NCBI GenBank assembly: GCA_900088475.1
Contig: FLMG01000988.1
Coordinates: 90,808-154,807 of the forward strand
Length of the DNA stretch: 64,000 nucleotides
Source: Hyphochytrium catenoides
Taxonomy: Eukaryota > Sar > Hyphochytriomycetes > Hyphochytriales > Hyphochytriaceae
Direction of reading: 5' to 3'
Part shown: positions 1 through 13,188 of the stretch, in pieces
Numbering within the stretch: the first letter of the stretch is position 1
Layout of the letters: each line of letters starts with the position of its first letter
Position numbers and translations under genes: made by a program
Notes under the pieces: generated by a model
Told to the model about the DNA's origin: nothing
Database searches by the model: none
What the model saw: the letters and a program-made list of their open reading frames with translations, nothing else

Positions 1-3000
1 CGCATCCGGGATCTCTACAAGCGGCAGTTATCTATTCCCTTTCCAAGCTACGACTCGGTAAGTCAATGAGCCATTCCCTAAGCAGATACGTCAACTCATG
101 TAGTACATACAGGTATTGGCGGAGTTTAACAATTGGAACGAGCATAATACTGTCGTGCCTAAGCACGATAAAGAAAAGATTATTACTTTTGTGAATACAA
201 AGGCCAAGGAGCTACGCGAAGCTACTCAGGTCCCGCTCGTCGTTTGCAAACACTTCCTTATACAACAATAACCCCCCCATCACAGAGATGCACCGCCTTC
301 AAAGTCCAATTGGAAGCTTCCAAGGAGCTGAGTCAGACTGCGTCTTTATGGAGGGAATATCTCACCGAGGAAGCAAGACATAAGCCAGATCCCTCCAGAC
401 TATTTTGTTTGTATGAAGAGGCCTTGTGTAGGACGTGTTTAAGCATTGAGCTCTGGCGGGATTACGTAGAAGCGGTTCTCCAGACTGTAAACGACTACAA
501 ATTTGCTGAGAGGATCCTAAGGAGAGCTCTGAGGTTTGCGGCTTTATTCACCTACTTATTAGCCAACCCTTCGCTAACATGCAGTCCGGACAGGAATACT
601 CCATGGTCCGGCTCTCTTTGGGCAACAATGCTCCAATGCCGTGAAGTTGTTGGTGCAGAGCATGAAGAAATGCTTGCCCTGGTTGATGAAGCCCTTGGGC
701 AAACTCTTCAAAGTGCGACGGATTACCTCGAGGTCCTCTTCGAGAATGTCTATCACCACCGTAGAAAAGCCATAAGGGATCTGGGCAGTGACGAGAATGA
801 GCCTGACTTTCCTGAGAAAGTTAGGCTTCTCGAAGGCGCGATAGAGAAACTTTTCGCTTTTCTGGAGCAGTACTATCCAGAATGGACTGAGGCCTGGTAA
901 GTAGTTCACAGTCCAAAGAGGTGTTAAGCAGGTCTTAGTTGGATACCACAGGTGTACGGCTTCGTTAATAGCAGCCCGTCTTGAGCTGGACGCGTGTGAG
1001 AATGAAGAAAGGTACTTGAAATACTCAGAAATTTTTCTGAAGCACGGCGGTCGCAGCTGGGAAAACTGGGTCAAAGTTATTCATATTGACAGAGGGAGAC
1101 AAGACTGGAAGCGTTGCAGGTGTGAATTAATTTCTTGTTCGGGCTCATACTGGCCTGGTTTCTTTCTGGTCCGTCAATACACCTCAAAGTAGTCGCCGTA
1201 GTGCCCTTGACCCCTGGCCCACCTCTAGAGCTATTGGACAAAGCTTCATCCTTACTATATCAAGGCAAGCTGGACCTCGGTTTGCATTGACCCATCCGGC
1301 TTGCTTTTCTCAGGAGCCTCTATAAACGAGCTGTCCAGGTAGTCACAGACTTCCCTGTGCAAATTGGTCTTGCATGGGTGCAGTTTGAGAGGGAGACTGG
1401 TAGTCTGGAGTCACTTCGTGAGGCAAAGAGACGGATAAGCGCTAGAGTATCGAATTTCGAGGATTATCTCAGCAGCTATGCCCTTACCAGCGCTCCTCAA
1501 GGAGAACAGCCAGGCTTAGGTCCTTTCGATCTGCCTCTTCTCTTTACACAGCATGTCTCGTAACCTTAACTTTTATTGTCAAACACTCCTCCTACCTTGA
1601 CAGCGACCAAGAAGTACGGAAAGCGAGGAAAGGACGACTTTGCTGACCAGCAGCATTCGAAGAAGCGGAAGCTGGAGCACGGTGGTGCTGAGACGTCATA
1701 TCCGAAGGAAAACACAGTGTTTGTACGGAATATAGCATTTGAATCGACCGATGAGGAGATCAGACAGCTGCTATCTCAGGTATACAGTCACTTACTGGAA
1801 GTCTAAACCTAAGCACAAGCTGACGTGATGCTGTCGGCAGCGTGCTGAACCCGTGGATATTTCGCGAGTGCGAGGGATGGCTTTCGTCCAGTATAAGTCT
1901 CAGGTTTGAACCTTTCGAACCTCTAGGACTGCTGCTTTGCCATTCCGTAACCCCTTACCGACCGTCTCTTTCTAGAAAGATGCTTTGGAGACAACTAAGC
2001 TAAGTGGAACGGAACTTCACGGTCGAGAGATCACTATAGAACTTTACAAGAGCAAGCCTGAGGTCGGTCAGCGAGACAAAAAGCAGAACAGAAAGGGAAA
2101 AGAAGAAAAGAAAAGGTAAGACACTCGTGCAGCTTAAAGAAGTGGCTGATCACCTTCATGCTTGATTGAGCCAAGCCTGACCGACCTCGGGTTACCATTG
2201 TTTGCTCTCAATAGTGCTCTTCAAGCAGATGCCGAACCAGTCCGGGAGGGAGGATGGAAAGTTCTTCCTACAACCATATATGTCGGTGGTCTGGCGGAAG
2301 GACTTTCCACTGAGGACTTAAAAAGTACATTTACTCATGTAAGCGACCGATTGAGCGGAGGGTAGCCCACGTGTCTAACTCCGTTGTGTCTTCCCGAAGA
2401 TTGGAACAGTGGTAAACTGCGCCCTCGCGTACAATCCCAAAGGTAAATTTAAAGGATATGGCTTGCTGGAGTTTGAGGTTGAGGTAAGGCTATACGTGGG
2501 GAAGTAGATGCTAGACAATTCCCAGACCAAGTATTTGTCACGTTTGCAGGACGATGTCAACAGGGCAGTCGAGATGCACGGCCACAGCCCGATAACGATT
2601 GCCGACTCTCCTGTGGTCATCAGGAGGTCTCGCTTCCCAGTATCATCTATTACTGGCCCAGTTCGAGCTGCATCGCAGCAGCTCTCAAGAGATGAGGAGC
2701 TCAAGCACACAAAGCAAAATGACCGTGCCAACCAGAAGGTGAAGAACAAATACCTTGAGGGTAGTGCAGGCCAGAAGCAGGGAAATCGCCCGACAGCAAA
2801 AACAGCCAGGTCAGTTTTGTACTATGTGATATGCCGCCCGCCATCTTATCCTCATTTCTCTGCCGGTGTGACGCTTCCGGCGTCAAAACTACACAGTCAT
2901 CGCCACACACAGCTCTCGCTAGTTCCCCAGTCAGTGGCCCGTAAGGCTGCAGGCGGGAAGAAGACGAACAAAAATGCGGGGCCAACCGTAAAGACATCCC

Positions 3001-3089
3001 CCACACTGCAGATGGCCTCGGGCGGCAGCAGTGCAAGTATTGAAGGAAGAAAGACAAACGAGGAATTTCGACAAATGCTAGGACTATAA
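1..3089 (+). CDS. SART3/Prp24-like U6 snRNP recycling factor, 5' partial
   Basis: The 3' part of a gene whose start lies before the window. Clear exons include 1-57, 113-229, 286-896 and one from 952, joined by GT-AG introns. The first half (to about 1500) encodes HAT half-a-TPR repeats with regular W/Y/E spacing, for example LYKRAVQVV and WVQFERETG. Two RRMs follow. RRM1 (about 1700-2080) has RNP2 VFVRNI and RNP1 RGMAFVQY. RRM2 (about 2260-2650) has RNP2 IYVGGL and RNP1 KGYGLLEF. The last residues, TNEEFRQMLGL, match the C-terminal LSm-interaction motif of this family. HAT repeats, two RRMs and that tail define SART3/Prp24, which reanneals U4 and U6 snRNAs in the nucleus. A lysine-rich linker precedes RRM1. 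It converges on eIF3a with about 210 bp between stops. Family assignment is firm; some internal exon joins are inferred. Confidence 0.88.
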
Positions 3090-3299
3090 GACCTTTTGCT
3101 GGTTATTACATTGAAAGGCCAACCTAACCCGGTTCTATGGAAACAGTGGTCTTTAAATAGGCAGGATGAAAGTTCATTGTATAGGGCGGGACACTAAATT
3201 TCCCTCCGACTCTGAGGTGTACCCATCCCTCCTTAGTCTCATTGAGAACGGCTTGGGCGCGATACGCCTCTCCTTCTTCCTAAGCAGTGCAGGAGCAGA

Positions 3300-6200
3300 T
3301 CATCTTCTCCAAGAGCCACCATCGTCCTCGCTCCTTTCCTTTGGAGGTCCCCTCCTCGCCGGGAATCCGCCCTCATTACGACGAGAGCCAAAGTCACGGC
3401 GAGGTCCACCGAAGCTGCCCTCCTCGTTGGTTCCTTCTTCTCGTGCACCTCCTCTTCGCCAAGGCCTTTCCTTATCACCGTCACGGTCGCTATCACCGAA
3501 AGCACGTCCTGAAACAGGGAGCGCACAGGTTATGTCATTCAGAAAAGCTCGATCGTTCCATAGAGGTTATCTTTGACTTACTCTCTCCGCCTCTCCATCC
3601 TTGTTCATCGCGAGGGCGGTCGCCACGAGAGAAGCCGCCTTCCCTATCGCCTCTCCTGTCCCCACCGCGTGAGGGGAAAGCACCCTCCCTCTCCCCACGA
3701 GGGAACCTTTCTCCCCTATACATAATAAAGCAATAGGCAAGAGTCAGCTTTGCTAAGAGTTCCACATTTGATCACTACCATCATCCAATTACCTTGGCGC
3801 AGACTCCGGCGGAGGTCCGGAGCGCCTCCAAGTTGAGCTCTCCTCGGCCGCAGATGGGGCCGCAGGCCGGCTGGTACGACATATACTCTTAGTATATCAA
3901 TCCCCAAGTTGGGTGGCGAAGGAAGAGGAATAGGCTCGCTACGAGCACATTTGCCGTCGAGAATATGTTCGTAGTGATTTTACTTACCTCGGTTCTGCCG
4001 CACTGCCTCCACGCCTCCAATTATCGGCACTCTCGGCAGCACTATCCTCAAAGCGCCTTCTAGGAGGGCCAGCATCTGCACCGCTATCTTCAAAGCGTCT
4101 TCTAGGAGGACCGGCATCGGCACCGCTGTCTTCGAAACGTCTTCTTGGTGGACCCGCATCAGCGTCGCCCTCCTCAAAGCGCTTTCTAGGGGGCACAGGG
4201 GGAGCTTCTCTGCGGCCTCTCCAGTCTGGAAAATAGGACATATCAAAAGGATAAATCGTTTGTTTCAGAGATGGCAAGAGTCCATCATCGAGCCTACCTT
4301 CTGCTTCTTCACTGGGCGCCGGCCTTGCCGCTCTAAGCGGTCTGCTGTCTCTTTCATCTGGGGGTCCAAAACCTTGGTTTAGTCGATCTCAAGAACGTTG
4401 CGCAAATTTAGAACATACAGATATAGATAAAAGGATCCAAACAGAGCGCAGGAAATAGCAGGAGAAAGTCCCCGACTTTCATCCGCACCTCAGGTATTCA
4501 TAGGGTAAGACATGTTGCAAATGGTATGGGACGCATCTTAGCTTCACCGTGTTCACTTACCGCGCATGCCCCCAAACCCTCTCTCTCCACCCCTCCACTT
4601 GTCCGGGGAGGGCGCTCTCCTATCGGGCGGCGAGGAATATCTGTCGCGTCCCTCTCTTTGCGGAGAAGGTGGACCGCGTCGCCATTCCCTATCCTCCTCC
4701 TCAGGAGGTGGACCACGGCGGTAACGGTCACCCACGTCTTCACGAGGAGGTGGAGATACCATGTCAGGGAGAGGAGGAGTTAGGTCGGTGAGATTGAAGG
4801 GTGTATGAAGCGGTGTACCTGATGCCCCGGGTCTGCGCCATTCTCTCTCTTCCTCCATTGGGGGTGGTACCGCTCTGGCTTTCGCAGCTTCCATCTCTTC
4901 ACGGAGGCGGCGATCTTCCTCGGCGGCCTTAAGAGCGATCTGCTCCGCCTGACAAAAAGCAGCATGTCAACACAGGGCTTATTCAACAACATCAACGCGA
5001 ACAGCAAGAGGATAGGTATAATTGTCTGCGCAGAGGAATAAGGCCGCACCTCTTCAGCTTCTCTTCTAATCCTTTCCTCTTCGGCACGCTCTGCCTCCTC
5101 TTGTTGCCGTTGTCTTTCTCTCTCCTCCTCCTCTCTTCTGAGCTCCTCTTCGTGCTCCTCCCTCCGCTGGTATGCGCGTTCGAGCTTCTTTTGCAACCTT
5201 TCAATGCGGAGCTTTGCCGCGTGCTCTGCTGCCTTGGCCTCATACTCTGTAAGTTCTGTTAGACTATCATTTTGTCTTTCGTACGTCTCTCAACACTTTG
5301 TTTGGCCAAGAACTAGCTATCAAGCTCAGCACCCACTCTTGGGTTCACTGCCATTTGTTCTTTCAACATCTCCCGGTTCTCTCATGTTGACCTCAGTGCT
5401 GCTTATCCAGGTCAAACTCACCTGCTCTCCGCCTCTCGAGTCTTGCTGCTTCAAAATCTCCTCTGAAGGCCACCATCTTGGCAAGCCTCTTCTTTTCCTC
5501 CTTGCCGTGCTGCCACTCTTCTCGATGCTGCTTAAGGAATGCAGACTGCGCCGCTTCAAATTCAGCTCTGTCTTTAGCCCTTTGCTCTTCGAAGCGCTGA
5601 TAGAGTAGAAGCAAGCATTGAGAATGGGACTTCTTGCGATAGACTACAGAGAGCGAACTCCAAGCACGAAGTATAGATGAGAGCAGAACACCTAAAGAGG
5701 TGGGTGCTTGTTAAAGCTGTTGAAGCGCGGAAGAAAGTGAAAAAGCGGCTGGATACAAAGCTTGTCAGTCAACTATTGTCCTGTCTACCTTGATGAGAAT
5801 GGGTCTTTCTTCTTCTCTGGTGGCACGGGTGATGTAATCGAGTCGCTTGGCTTGGTCCCTGACCTTCCTTGCCGCCTCTTCGCGAGCTCTCTTTGCTTTT
5901 TCCCGTGATTCTCTTAGGAGAGCAACCTAAACATCGGCGATCAGCGGAGATTCATGAGATGGTCATATGTAGCAGTTAACATTGCCGGTGCAACTTTACC
6001 TTGTCAACTGCCTCCAGATCCTCGTCTCCCATGGTGTCCACCGCCTTGCCAAGCCCCTTCAACATCTTCTTGGTCTAGTCCATGACAACTCCTTTCAGAT
6101 GAGACTCGATTTAAGAAGCTAAGTGCTGGGATTTACCTCTTTCATTGCAATCTCAGCCTTGATGGCCTGAAGCTTCTCCCTCTCACGCATCCTTGCCTCT

Positions 6201-9075
6201 TTCTCGAGCCTTTGCTTCTCTTGTTCCTATTTCAGCACGCATAGCGATGAGACGCAAAATGAAAAGGAACATGCATGAAAAGTTCCTTTCGCACCCTTCT
6301 GTATTGTTCCAGCTCCGCCAAGCGCCTAGCTTCAGCCTTCGCTCTTTCCTGCTGCAGCCTCTCCAACTCTTCTTTCCTCTTTTCAATAATCTCCTTCCGG
6401 CTTCTCGCCCTGGCATGCTCTTCGTCAAGGTCATCCCTGACTGCAGTGAACAGCTGTCGACGCTCGGCGTCCTTCTTGGCCATGGCGGCTGATCCCTCGG
6501 GTGCAATAACTGCAACGACCTTCAGCAGGCGACGACCAAGCTGCAACGGGAATGTCGGGAGTGTTAGAGGAATGATACGGCTAAGATTGTAATTGAGCGC
6601 TGTTACCTCGCTAAGCTGATCCTTCATCGCAGCGCTTTCGAGCACATCTGCACCAAAGTGCAAGCACCTTGAGCGATGGTCAATTCTCACTCTCATTCTC
6701 CTTCCCTTCACGCTGCCGACAATCAGCTTTTCGACGTCGTGGAATTCAACGTGGAGCTCCTTCAGGAGGCTCTCGAGACGGTCGATGCGCACAGAGTCAT
6801 AAACGGTGGCCAGCTGATGGAGCAATTGCTGGACAAGAAGCTTCTCAAGCGATTGGACGTACTGAACCAATGCAGACTGCTTCCTCAGGAATGCCAAGCC
6901 TATATTAAAGGCGGTATATGATTGTGAGAACTTCAATTGCTACTCAATTCTTCGTCTGAGACGCTCTGATCATGAAGACCATAACAAAACGTAAATACAT
7001 AGAGTGATGAGGATGCTAAAGAGGTACAACTATAACAACTATAAAAACGAGAAAAAGCCTTGGTACACCAGCCGAGCCCTGTGATCCGCTTTCAATATTT
7101 CTCACTTACCTGGCTTGACCGCTTCCACAATGTTCAGAGGGTGGAACTTGACAGCTAGCTGATGGTAGAGCTCCTGAACCTCTGGGAGTGCTTGCTCCAG
7201 AATATTCTTCGTCACAAGTTCATTAAGCAGGTGCTCACGCTTAGGCAGGTTTGTGAGGCCCAGGAGTGTCATCATACGACGGTTCTTCTCCTTGTCGATG
7301 TCATCCAGTTCGAGGAGCTTTCCATCATCCTGAACGGCCAAAAGGGTTAGAAGTTGCCAGAAATCACCCGTCGTAGACTCAAGCACATACTCCAAGGGAA
7401 AGGACCAAGTAGTTAATAGTCCAAGGAAGCTTAACGCAACGCAATGAGAAGACAATTCGGACTTAGAAGGGTTGCCAACGCACCTTCTGATCCTGAGAAA
7501 CTGGGATTGAAAGAGTGGCCAGCACCACAGCTGATGACATCGTGCGGAGCTTCTCTTGAGTGAGCTTGGTGTTATGGCTGCGCGATAGCAGATAGAACTT
7601 GAACCAGGCATAGGCGTGGAACACATAGTTCTCGCTAACCCAGAAGATCTACCATTAAGGAGCGCCAAGAGTGCATCGTAAGTATCCCAAGCTGTTTTCC
7701 TCTCTGAGGGCTTAAGGAATGAATCCCGCTCCAGTATAAGCATAAAGGTATCTCTGAGCGGTAGTGAGTCTCACCTGGGTCAATCTCTCGTAGTACGTGG
7801 CCATGAGAGAAATCTTAGGGCTCTTCCTTGTCATTCCCATAATACCATGAATGTCCTCAATGGTGCGGAACCCCTCCGTCCATAACTCCATTTCTGTGGC
7901 GACCTGAGTGCACGTATTGCATTTAGTTAAACGAAAGCAAGATATCGACAAGTACCTATCTGTTCTCTCAGCGATCGCATCAGTGAGAGATGGAGATCTA
8001 AGACCATTACGGCTGAATCATATAATTAGAAGTTTCCATGTTTCCTCACCTCAAGCTGAGTGAAACGGGTCTGGAGATGGAGCTCAATGGCTTCCGTAGT
8101 CCAGCCTTCCCAACCTCTCAACGGCCGCACATTGGTTCCTAGACGTTATGAGAGTGTTAGGACATGGTAGAAAATAGTGGCCGCAGTACCGCTATCACTC
8201 TCTGCGTCAAGCTCACCTGCTGCCACCTGATTGGCATAGTTCTGGAGGTGGGTCAAATGCGTGCGCAGGATGTCGCACAAACGGCGAAACTCCGTTCTTC
8301 GGTGGTAGGTGCGACAGAAGTTAAAGGCCTTGACGCAAGTCTGATGGTATAGGTGGTCCAGCTATCGAAGACACACAAGGTCAGTTAGAATTGATGCGTC
8401 CCCAAGAGGCCGTCCAAGGTCACTATTGGGTGCCTACCTTGCTATTATTCTTAAGAATTTCGAGCACAGTCCTGTAAGTTTCCCACAGGAACTTCAGCCA
8501 AGGTACAAGCATTTCACGGGAGATCCTGTCACTCTGTGCATCATCGGTGATTGTTGAAAGCATGATGCTCTCAGGGGTTTGCGAGGCCTCCAGATCATCC
8601 ACAATCTCAGCGGCAGCCAGGGAAACCTGAGTGGAAGCCTTGTTGGCACGAGAAACCCGATTTTCGGCCAACTTGATGAGATGGTTGATAACCACTTCCA
8701 GGGATCCTGGGTTTTGCTATATAAATATTTACGACGAGCGATTTGAGAGAAGACACCGCATTATTAGTACCGCCTTTGATGGCAGAATCTCAACAACAAT
8801 ATTGGGTTCACCTGCTGGCTGATGTTCCTGTATTGGTGCAGCCCATCCTTCGCCTCAAGGCTGAGTTGGAGCTCCACACAGATTTCGAGGTAGAGGAGCA
8901 TAACATCTTCATGGGTCTTTTGCCAAATGACCTTCTTCCTTGACTCCAGCACATCGTGGAGAAGCTGCAGCGCAGCTCTCTTATTCCGCTTCCGAATTAC
9001 CTCTTCATTCGTGGGAATGTTGATAATATCCCTGGCCCTTTTAAGGACATTCTCGGGCTTTGCCTGCATGGACAT
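3300..9075 (-). CDS. Translation initiation factor eIF3 subunit A
   Basis: Complete gene read from ATG 9073-9075 to TGA 3300-3302, with many short introns. The N-terminus carries the family block LLHDVLESRKKVIWQKTHED, then a helical region ending in WLKFLWETYRTVLEILKNNS. The PCI/MPN-binding region (about 7700-6600) ends with a winged-helix strand like VRIDHRSRCLHFGAD, typical of eIF3a. Next comes a long charged Glu/Arg/Lys helix (spectrin-like, about 6530-4950), as in metazoan and plant eIF3a. The C-terminus is low-complexity and Arg/Gly/Asp/Trp-rich and includes an imperfect 14-residue repeat (see 4046-4192). The last exon ends in GGSWRR. eIF3a is the scaffold of the eIF3 complex on the 40S subunit; the tail probably contacts RNA and eIF4B-like partners (inferred from family). 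Early exons are certain; joins in the C-terminal low-complexity part are less so. Confidence 0.93.
4046..4192 (-). repeat. 42-bp in-frame tandem repeat in the eIF3a tail
   Basis: About three and a half imperfect copies of a 42-bp unit, coding on the minus strand for a 14-residue unit of the form GADAGPPRRRFEDS. The copies diverge mainly at third positions and at the outer edges (EEGDADAG at one side, EDSAAES at the other). This resembles the decapeptide repeats in the tail of metazoan eIF3a in position and in being rich in Asp/Arg, but the unit is different. Confidence 0.85.
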
Positions 9076-9812
9076 GGTGCCAAGTATGGAACCTACTCAC
9101 TGCGCTGTCCTCAGCAGAGAGCCACGTGAGTCTTTAACCTAGCCCGCTGAATCTGCAAGGCCAAATCTGTGTCTGTCTCTCAGGACAGAGATCGCGATTG
9201 AGGAACTATTGCGCGGCGCCGCAAGTTAGCGGCCAGCCCCACGTTTTCTTCTAAAGCAATGGCTGGAGAGCAGCCTCCCTCTCCTGGAGGGTCGAGATCT
9301 TCGACCACTATCAAAGTACAAAGGCAATTACCCTTTTGAAGGGTCGAAAGGTCTCAATAAAGGATCTTGGGGGATAAAATTTCCCTCTATTGAAAGATTC
9401 ACGGAGTAATTGAATAATTTGAAATATTGTCGGAAACCTTCAAATGCAGCCACGTCGGTATGGATCCGGCGTGTTGTCCTTCCATGGCGTCATCCCACTC
9501 ATCACTCTCTGCCTCCCTCTGCTGGTCCAAAGTGTCTACGAGGACAGTTCAGAGTTCAGACAGCTCTTCGGACTGATTTTTCTTACTTCTGTCTGGTTCC
9601 TGGGCTCTAGATAACCGGTAGTGCCCTTGCGGTGCTATCTGGGTCATGAGAAAGTGACCCATGGAATAGAGTCTCAAAGATTCAGCCTCGCATTTAACCA
9701 ATTGCCTGGTGAAGGCTAGTAACAGATCCAAGAAGTTGCTATTTAACTTTTACGGAGCGAGCCTCACCTGACCTAAGGAGCTCCAACGTAGAAGAAGTGG
9801 CCGAGAGGAAAC
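9076..9812. other. Intergenic, divergent promoter region
   Basis: Between the eIF3a start (minus) and the first alpha/beta hydrolase start (plus). No open reading frame with recognisable protein features and no RNA gene seen. It presumably holds both promoters. Confidence 0.5.
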
Positions 9813-11105
9813 ATGGTTCTATCAGCACCAATAGCAGTTGTAAATACGGAGGCAATAGAGTTCTCGTCGATGGTGAAGGAACTTGTTCAGCACCCTTCCG
9901 ATTGCATTGCCCTCGAGGTACAGCATAAGCACAGAAGTGTCAACAACCGCTTGGAAGTTGAGGAAGGGGTATTTATAGAATATGATGTCTACGGGCCTGA
10001 CAATGCCAAAGAGAAGATCGTCTGGGTGATGGGGTACGTACGGAAAGGTTGATGCAGTGCTCCTACTTGACCGCTCCATCTAACCAGTAGGCTTCGTATG
10101 TACCTTCAGGTTCCTGGCCTCCCGGTCGTTGTGGTTCTCCTTCATTAATGGTCTGCTACGATCAGATCCCATCTTTGAAGATAATTTTCAGATGCTGCTG
10201 GTGGACAATCGCGGAATGGGTGGGAGTTCAGCTCCAGCAGGAAGGTAGTTTCCTAAGAGCCAGCTTTGTCCCATGCTTCGCGAAGGTCTACAACTTCTTT
10301 GTCCCCTATAATAGGTACCGAACGGACCAAATGGCTGAGGACGCGCTCAAAATTGTTGATCATCTAAAGTGGGAGGAGTTCCACCTCGTCGGGCTATCGA
10401 TGGGTGGCATGATCTCCCAGGAGCTGGCACTTAAAGCCAAAGACCGCGTTCGCTCGCTGGCTCTCCTCGTTACACATGCTGGAGGCCCTCGAGCTTTACC
10501 TGCTCCACGACAGCTAGGTGGCTACATGTCAATGGCGAAAACGGTCCTATTTTCCAGGACACCTCAGCAATTTGTTGAAGGTTTCGTCTCCAGCCTTTAC
10601 ACACAGGAGTATCTCGAAGGTAAGGCGGTTCACTTGCATGACTCTTACTACTGGTTAACTACTTCTTGTATATGCCTTTTTCTTTATGTCATCTAATTGA
10701 CACCAATCAGCTATCGCTCCTGATGGAAGTGGGAGGACGAACAAGCAGAAGTCCGTTGACACTGCACTGGCCCGCACGGCCATTGCACGGCAAGCGGGAA
10801 AGGAGCTTCAGCTGGCGGGAATATTAGGTCAACTTTCAGCCACTCAGACACATCGTGTCCCAAAGGCCCGATTGCAAGGACTACTTGCTTATAAGTACCC
10901 TATTCTTCTTGTTGGGGCCAAGAAGGACAGGCTGATTCATCATCGAAATGCTGCCGCCATGTACAAAGCGCTGGACTCTCCTCAAACAAAGCATATCGAG
11001 GTGGAAGGCGGACATGGAGTCCTACTTGAGGATCAAGAAGTGGTTCTTCCTCATGTTATCGACAACATTATGAGAGGAATCCACGGCCCAAGCCACCCGA
11101 TATGA
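9813..11105 (+). CDS. Alpha/beta hydrolase, tandem copy A
   Basis: Five or six exons; starts at ATG 9813 (first exon ends after the VMG codons near 10031) and ends at TGA 11103-11105, roughly 350 residues. The fold is clear: an oxyanion-side segment LLVDNRGMGGSSAP, the nucleophile elbow GLSMGGM (Ser nucleophile in G-x-S-x-G), the acid-loop Asp in KKDRLIHHRNAA, and the catalytic His in EGGHGVLLED. The DNRG and SMGG motifs and the cap region are those of the esterase/epoxide-hydrolase-like branch; substrate cannot be read. No signal peptide is evident, so it is probably cytosolic. It is a tandem duplicate of the next gene, with introns at the same places (after VMG/IMG and before the YTNKQ/YRTDQ segment). 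All three triad residues are present, so it should be active. Confidence 0.87.
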
Positions 11106-11673
11106 GACAGGTCAGCTCACTGAGGAAGCAAGTTACGCCTGGCCTGCAGCATAATAGGGGCGGCTTACATTCTGATATCTCAAGGTTCTATAACCTGCTT
11201 CTACTATGAATGAGAGGCAGGAGTTTGTAGGATCTTTGTGTTGCATACAATCAATAAAACATAGTGCTGGTTGACTAAGAAAGGTTAGTTTCTAGGGCTT
11301 TTTAAAGTAACTAAAAAAGGGAAAGTATGAAACCTTGGAGCTTCGATATCTTTCAACACTTCTGAATAGGTTACCGTGCCTGTCGAGATGACTCAGAACT
11401 GTCCAAAGCTTTATCGCATCTTTCCTCCTCCTCTCTCATAGAGACACACTCATCATCTGGTGGTCCTCTCCTTCTCATGTCGCTCCACATCTCCAATCAC
11501 TATCCTTGGGGCCGAGCTCAAAAAACTCGTTTGCGGGCACCGAGACAGCCCAGTGGAGCCCAACTGATCTGCAATTCTCCCTGTCCCGGCCGCGGTGAGG
11601 CCATCAGCACCGATTAGGTGTGTTTTTAGAGTAGTGACTCCCTTAACCAATCAGCCGGAGTCTTTGCGCCATA
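11106..11673. other. Intergenic between the hydrolase paralogues
   Basis: Holds the 3' end of copy A and the promoter of copy B. A possible polyadenylation signal AATAAA lies near 11254. A CT-rich stretch occurs near 11420-11440. No gene seen. Confidence 0.45.
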
Positions 11674-13022
11674 ATGACGAATAATGGCGATGGTAAAGAG
11701 AAGTTGGAGCTGGGTGATTACTCTCCTCTCGTGAAGGACTGTTGTAAGTTCCCTGAAGACTATCCCGACTGCGAGATCGTCCATCCCTACCGAAGACTTG
11801 ACAACATAGTGGAGCTTGAGGATGGGGCGAGGATTGAGTACGATGTCTTCGGCCCGGACTCTGCCCCGGAAAAGATTGTGTGGATAATGGGGTATGTTGA
11901 GCTTCCTCTTTGCGCACGATGGTGCCTATTGCACTGCCACTGATACTGAGCTTTGCCCTGTTCAATCTCTATTCTAGGTTTATGGCATCAAGAACGCTTT
12001 GGTGTTCTTTCATTAGCAAGTTTCTGCGGTTAAACCCTGCCTTTTATGAAAGGTACCAGATGCTGACCTTCGATAATCGAGGCGTGGGGGGCACTTCCGC
12101 GCCAAGTGGCAGGTAAGCGCGGGCATGGATGCCTAATTGTAGTGCCTAGTGTGTCTGGATAGGGGCTAAAACCCAAACTCTCTAATGCAATAGGTACACC
12201 AACAAGCAGATGGCCTCTGATACCTTGCAGGTCGTCAATCACCTCAATTGGGAGAAATTTCACGTGGTGGGGATATCAATGGGAGGGATGATTGCCCAGG
12301 AGCTGTCCATCTTGGCAGACTATCGGATAATCTCGCTTTCCTTGTTAGTGACGCATAGTGGAGGACATCGTTCATACCCGGGGTTGCAGCAACTTGGAGG
12401 GCACTTGGCTATGGCCAAGACGATATTTCTGGCTAGAACGGCAGAAGATTGGGCAAAGGGTATTGTCCCCACGTTGTACTCTAAGAAGTTTATGGATGGT
12501 AAGGATATGCCATTCATGTTGTCAAGTGCCACAAGCGGATACTTTATCCCTTCTCTTCTCTCCTAATTTTCCTATTTTTCCACTAACCTAAACCCTCTGC
12601 GATAATCAGCCCCAGCGGATGATGGGACCGGTAGAACGAATGGCCAGAAGTATATTGACATCTTCGTGTCCCGAGCAATGCTTGGGCGGAAGAAAGGCAA
12701 GGCGACTACCCTCAAGGGCATTCTGGGCCAAATGGCAGCTATCCAGACGCACAGAGTCGCTGACAAGAGAATCAAAGAGATTCTTGCGCACTCATATCCC
12801 ATCCTCCTAGTAGGTGCCAGACGTGATCGGCTGATTCACCACAGCAATGCAGCCGCAATGTACCAGGCACTTGCCTCAGATCACACGCGGCATATAGAGG
12901 TGGATGGTGGTCATGGACTTCTAATTGAGGACTACGAAGACGCCGCTGCAGCTCTAGTTGACACTTTTAACCGAGGCACCATTCAGCTTGAGATCAGGGA
13001 GCCTACTATGAGTAAATACTGA
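11674..13022 (+). CDS. Alpha/beta hydrolase, tandem copy B
   Basis: Starts at ATG 11674 and ends at TGA 13020-13022. The first exon ends after the IMG codons near 11893; later exons start near 11979, 12194 and 12609. The protein parallels copy A throughout: LTFDNRGVGGTSAPSG, nucleophile elbow GISMGGM, acid loop RRDRLIHHSNAA, and catalytic His in DGGHGLLIED. The segment THRV before the acid loop is also shared. Divergence is substantial at the N-terminus (about 70 residues before the fold) and in the tail, which is longer here. The duplication is therefore not recent, but both triads are intact. Substrate unknown. Confidence 0.87.
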
Positions 13023-13188
13023 TAGGCTGATAAGGCCGTAATGCTATGCAGGTGGATTTTGTAACTCATTTGCCACTAATCATCTCTGACACTCTAATTC
13101 GTTTGCGACCCTCGTCAATTTTAAGGCAGCCCGAAGTGTTTTTATCACGTTATGCCAATGTGCAGAGCCATCAGTTACCGTCCAGCGC

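Noticed and set aside
574-1074. 166-residue minus-strand frame opposite the SART3-like gene
   Set aside because: It lies antisense to well supported HAT-repeat exons and crosses an intron; no domain features. A shadow.
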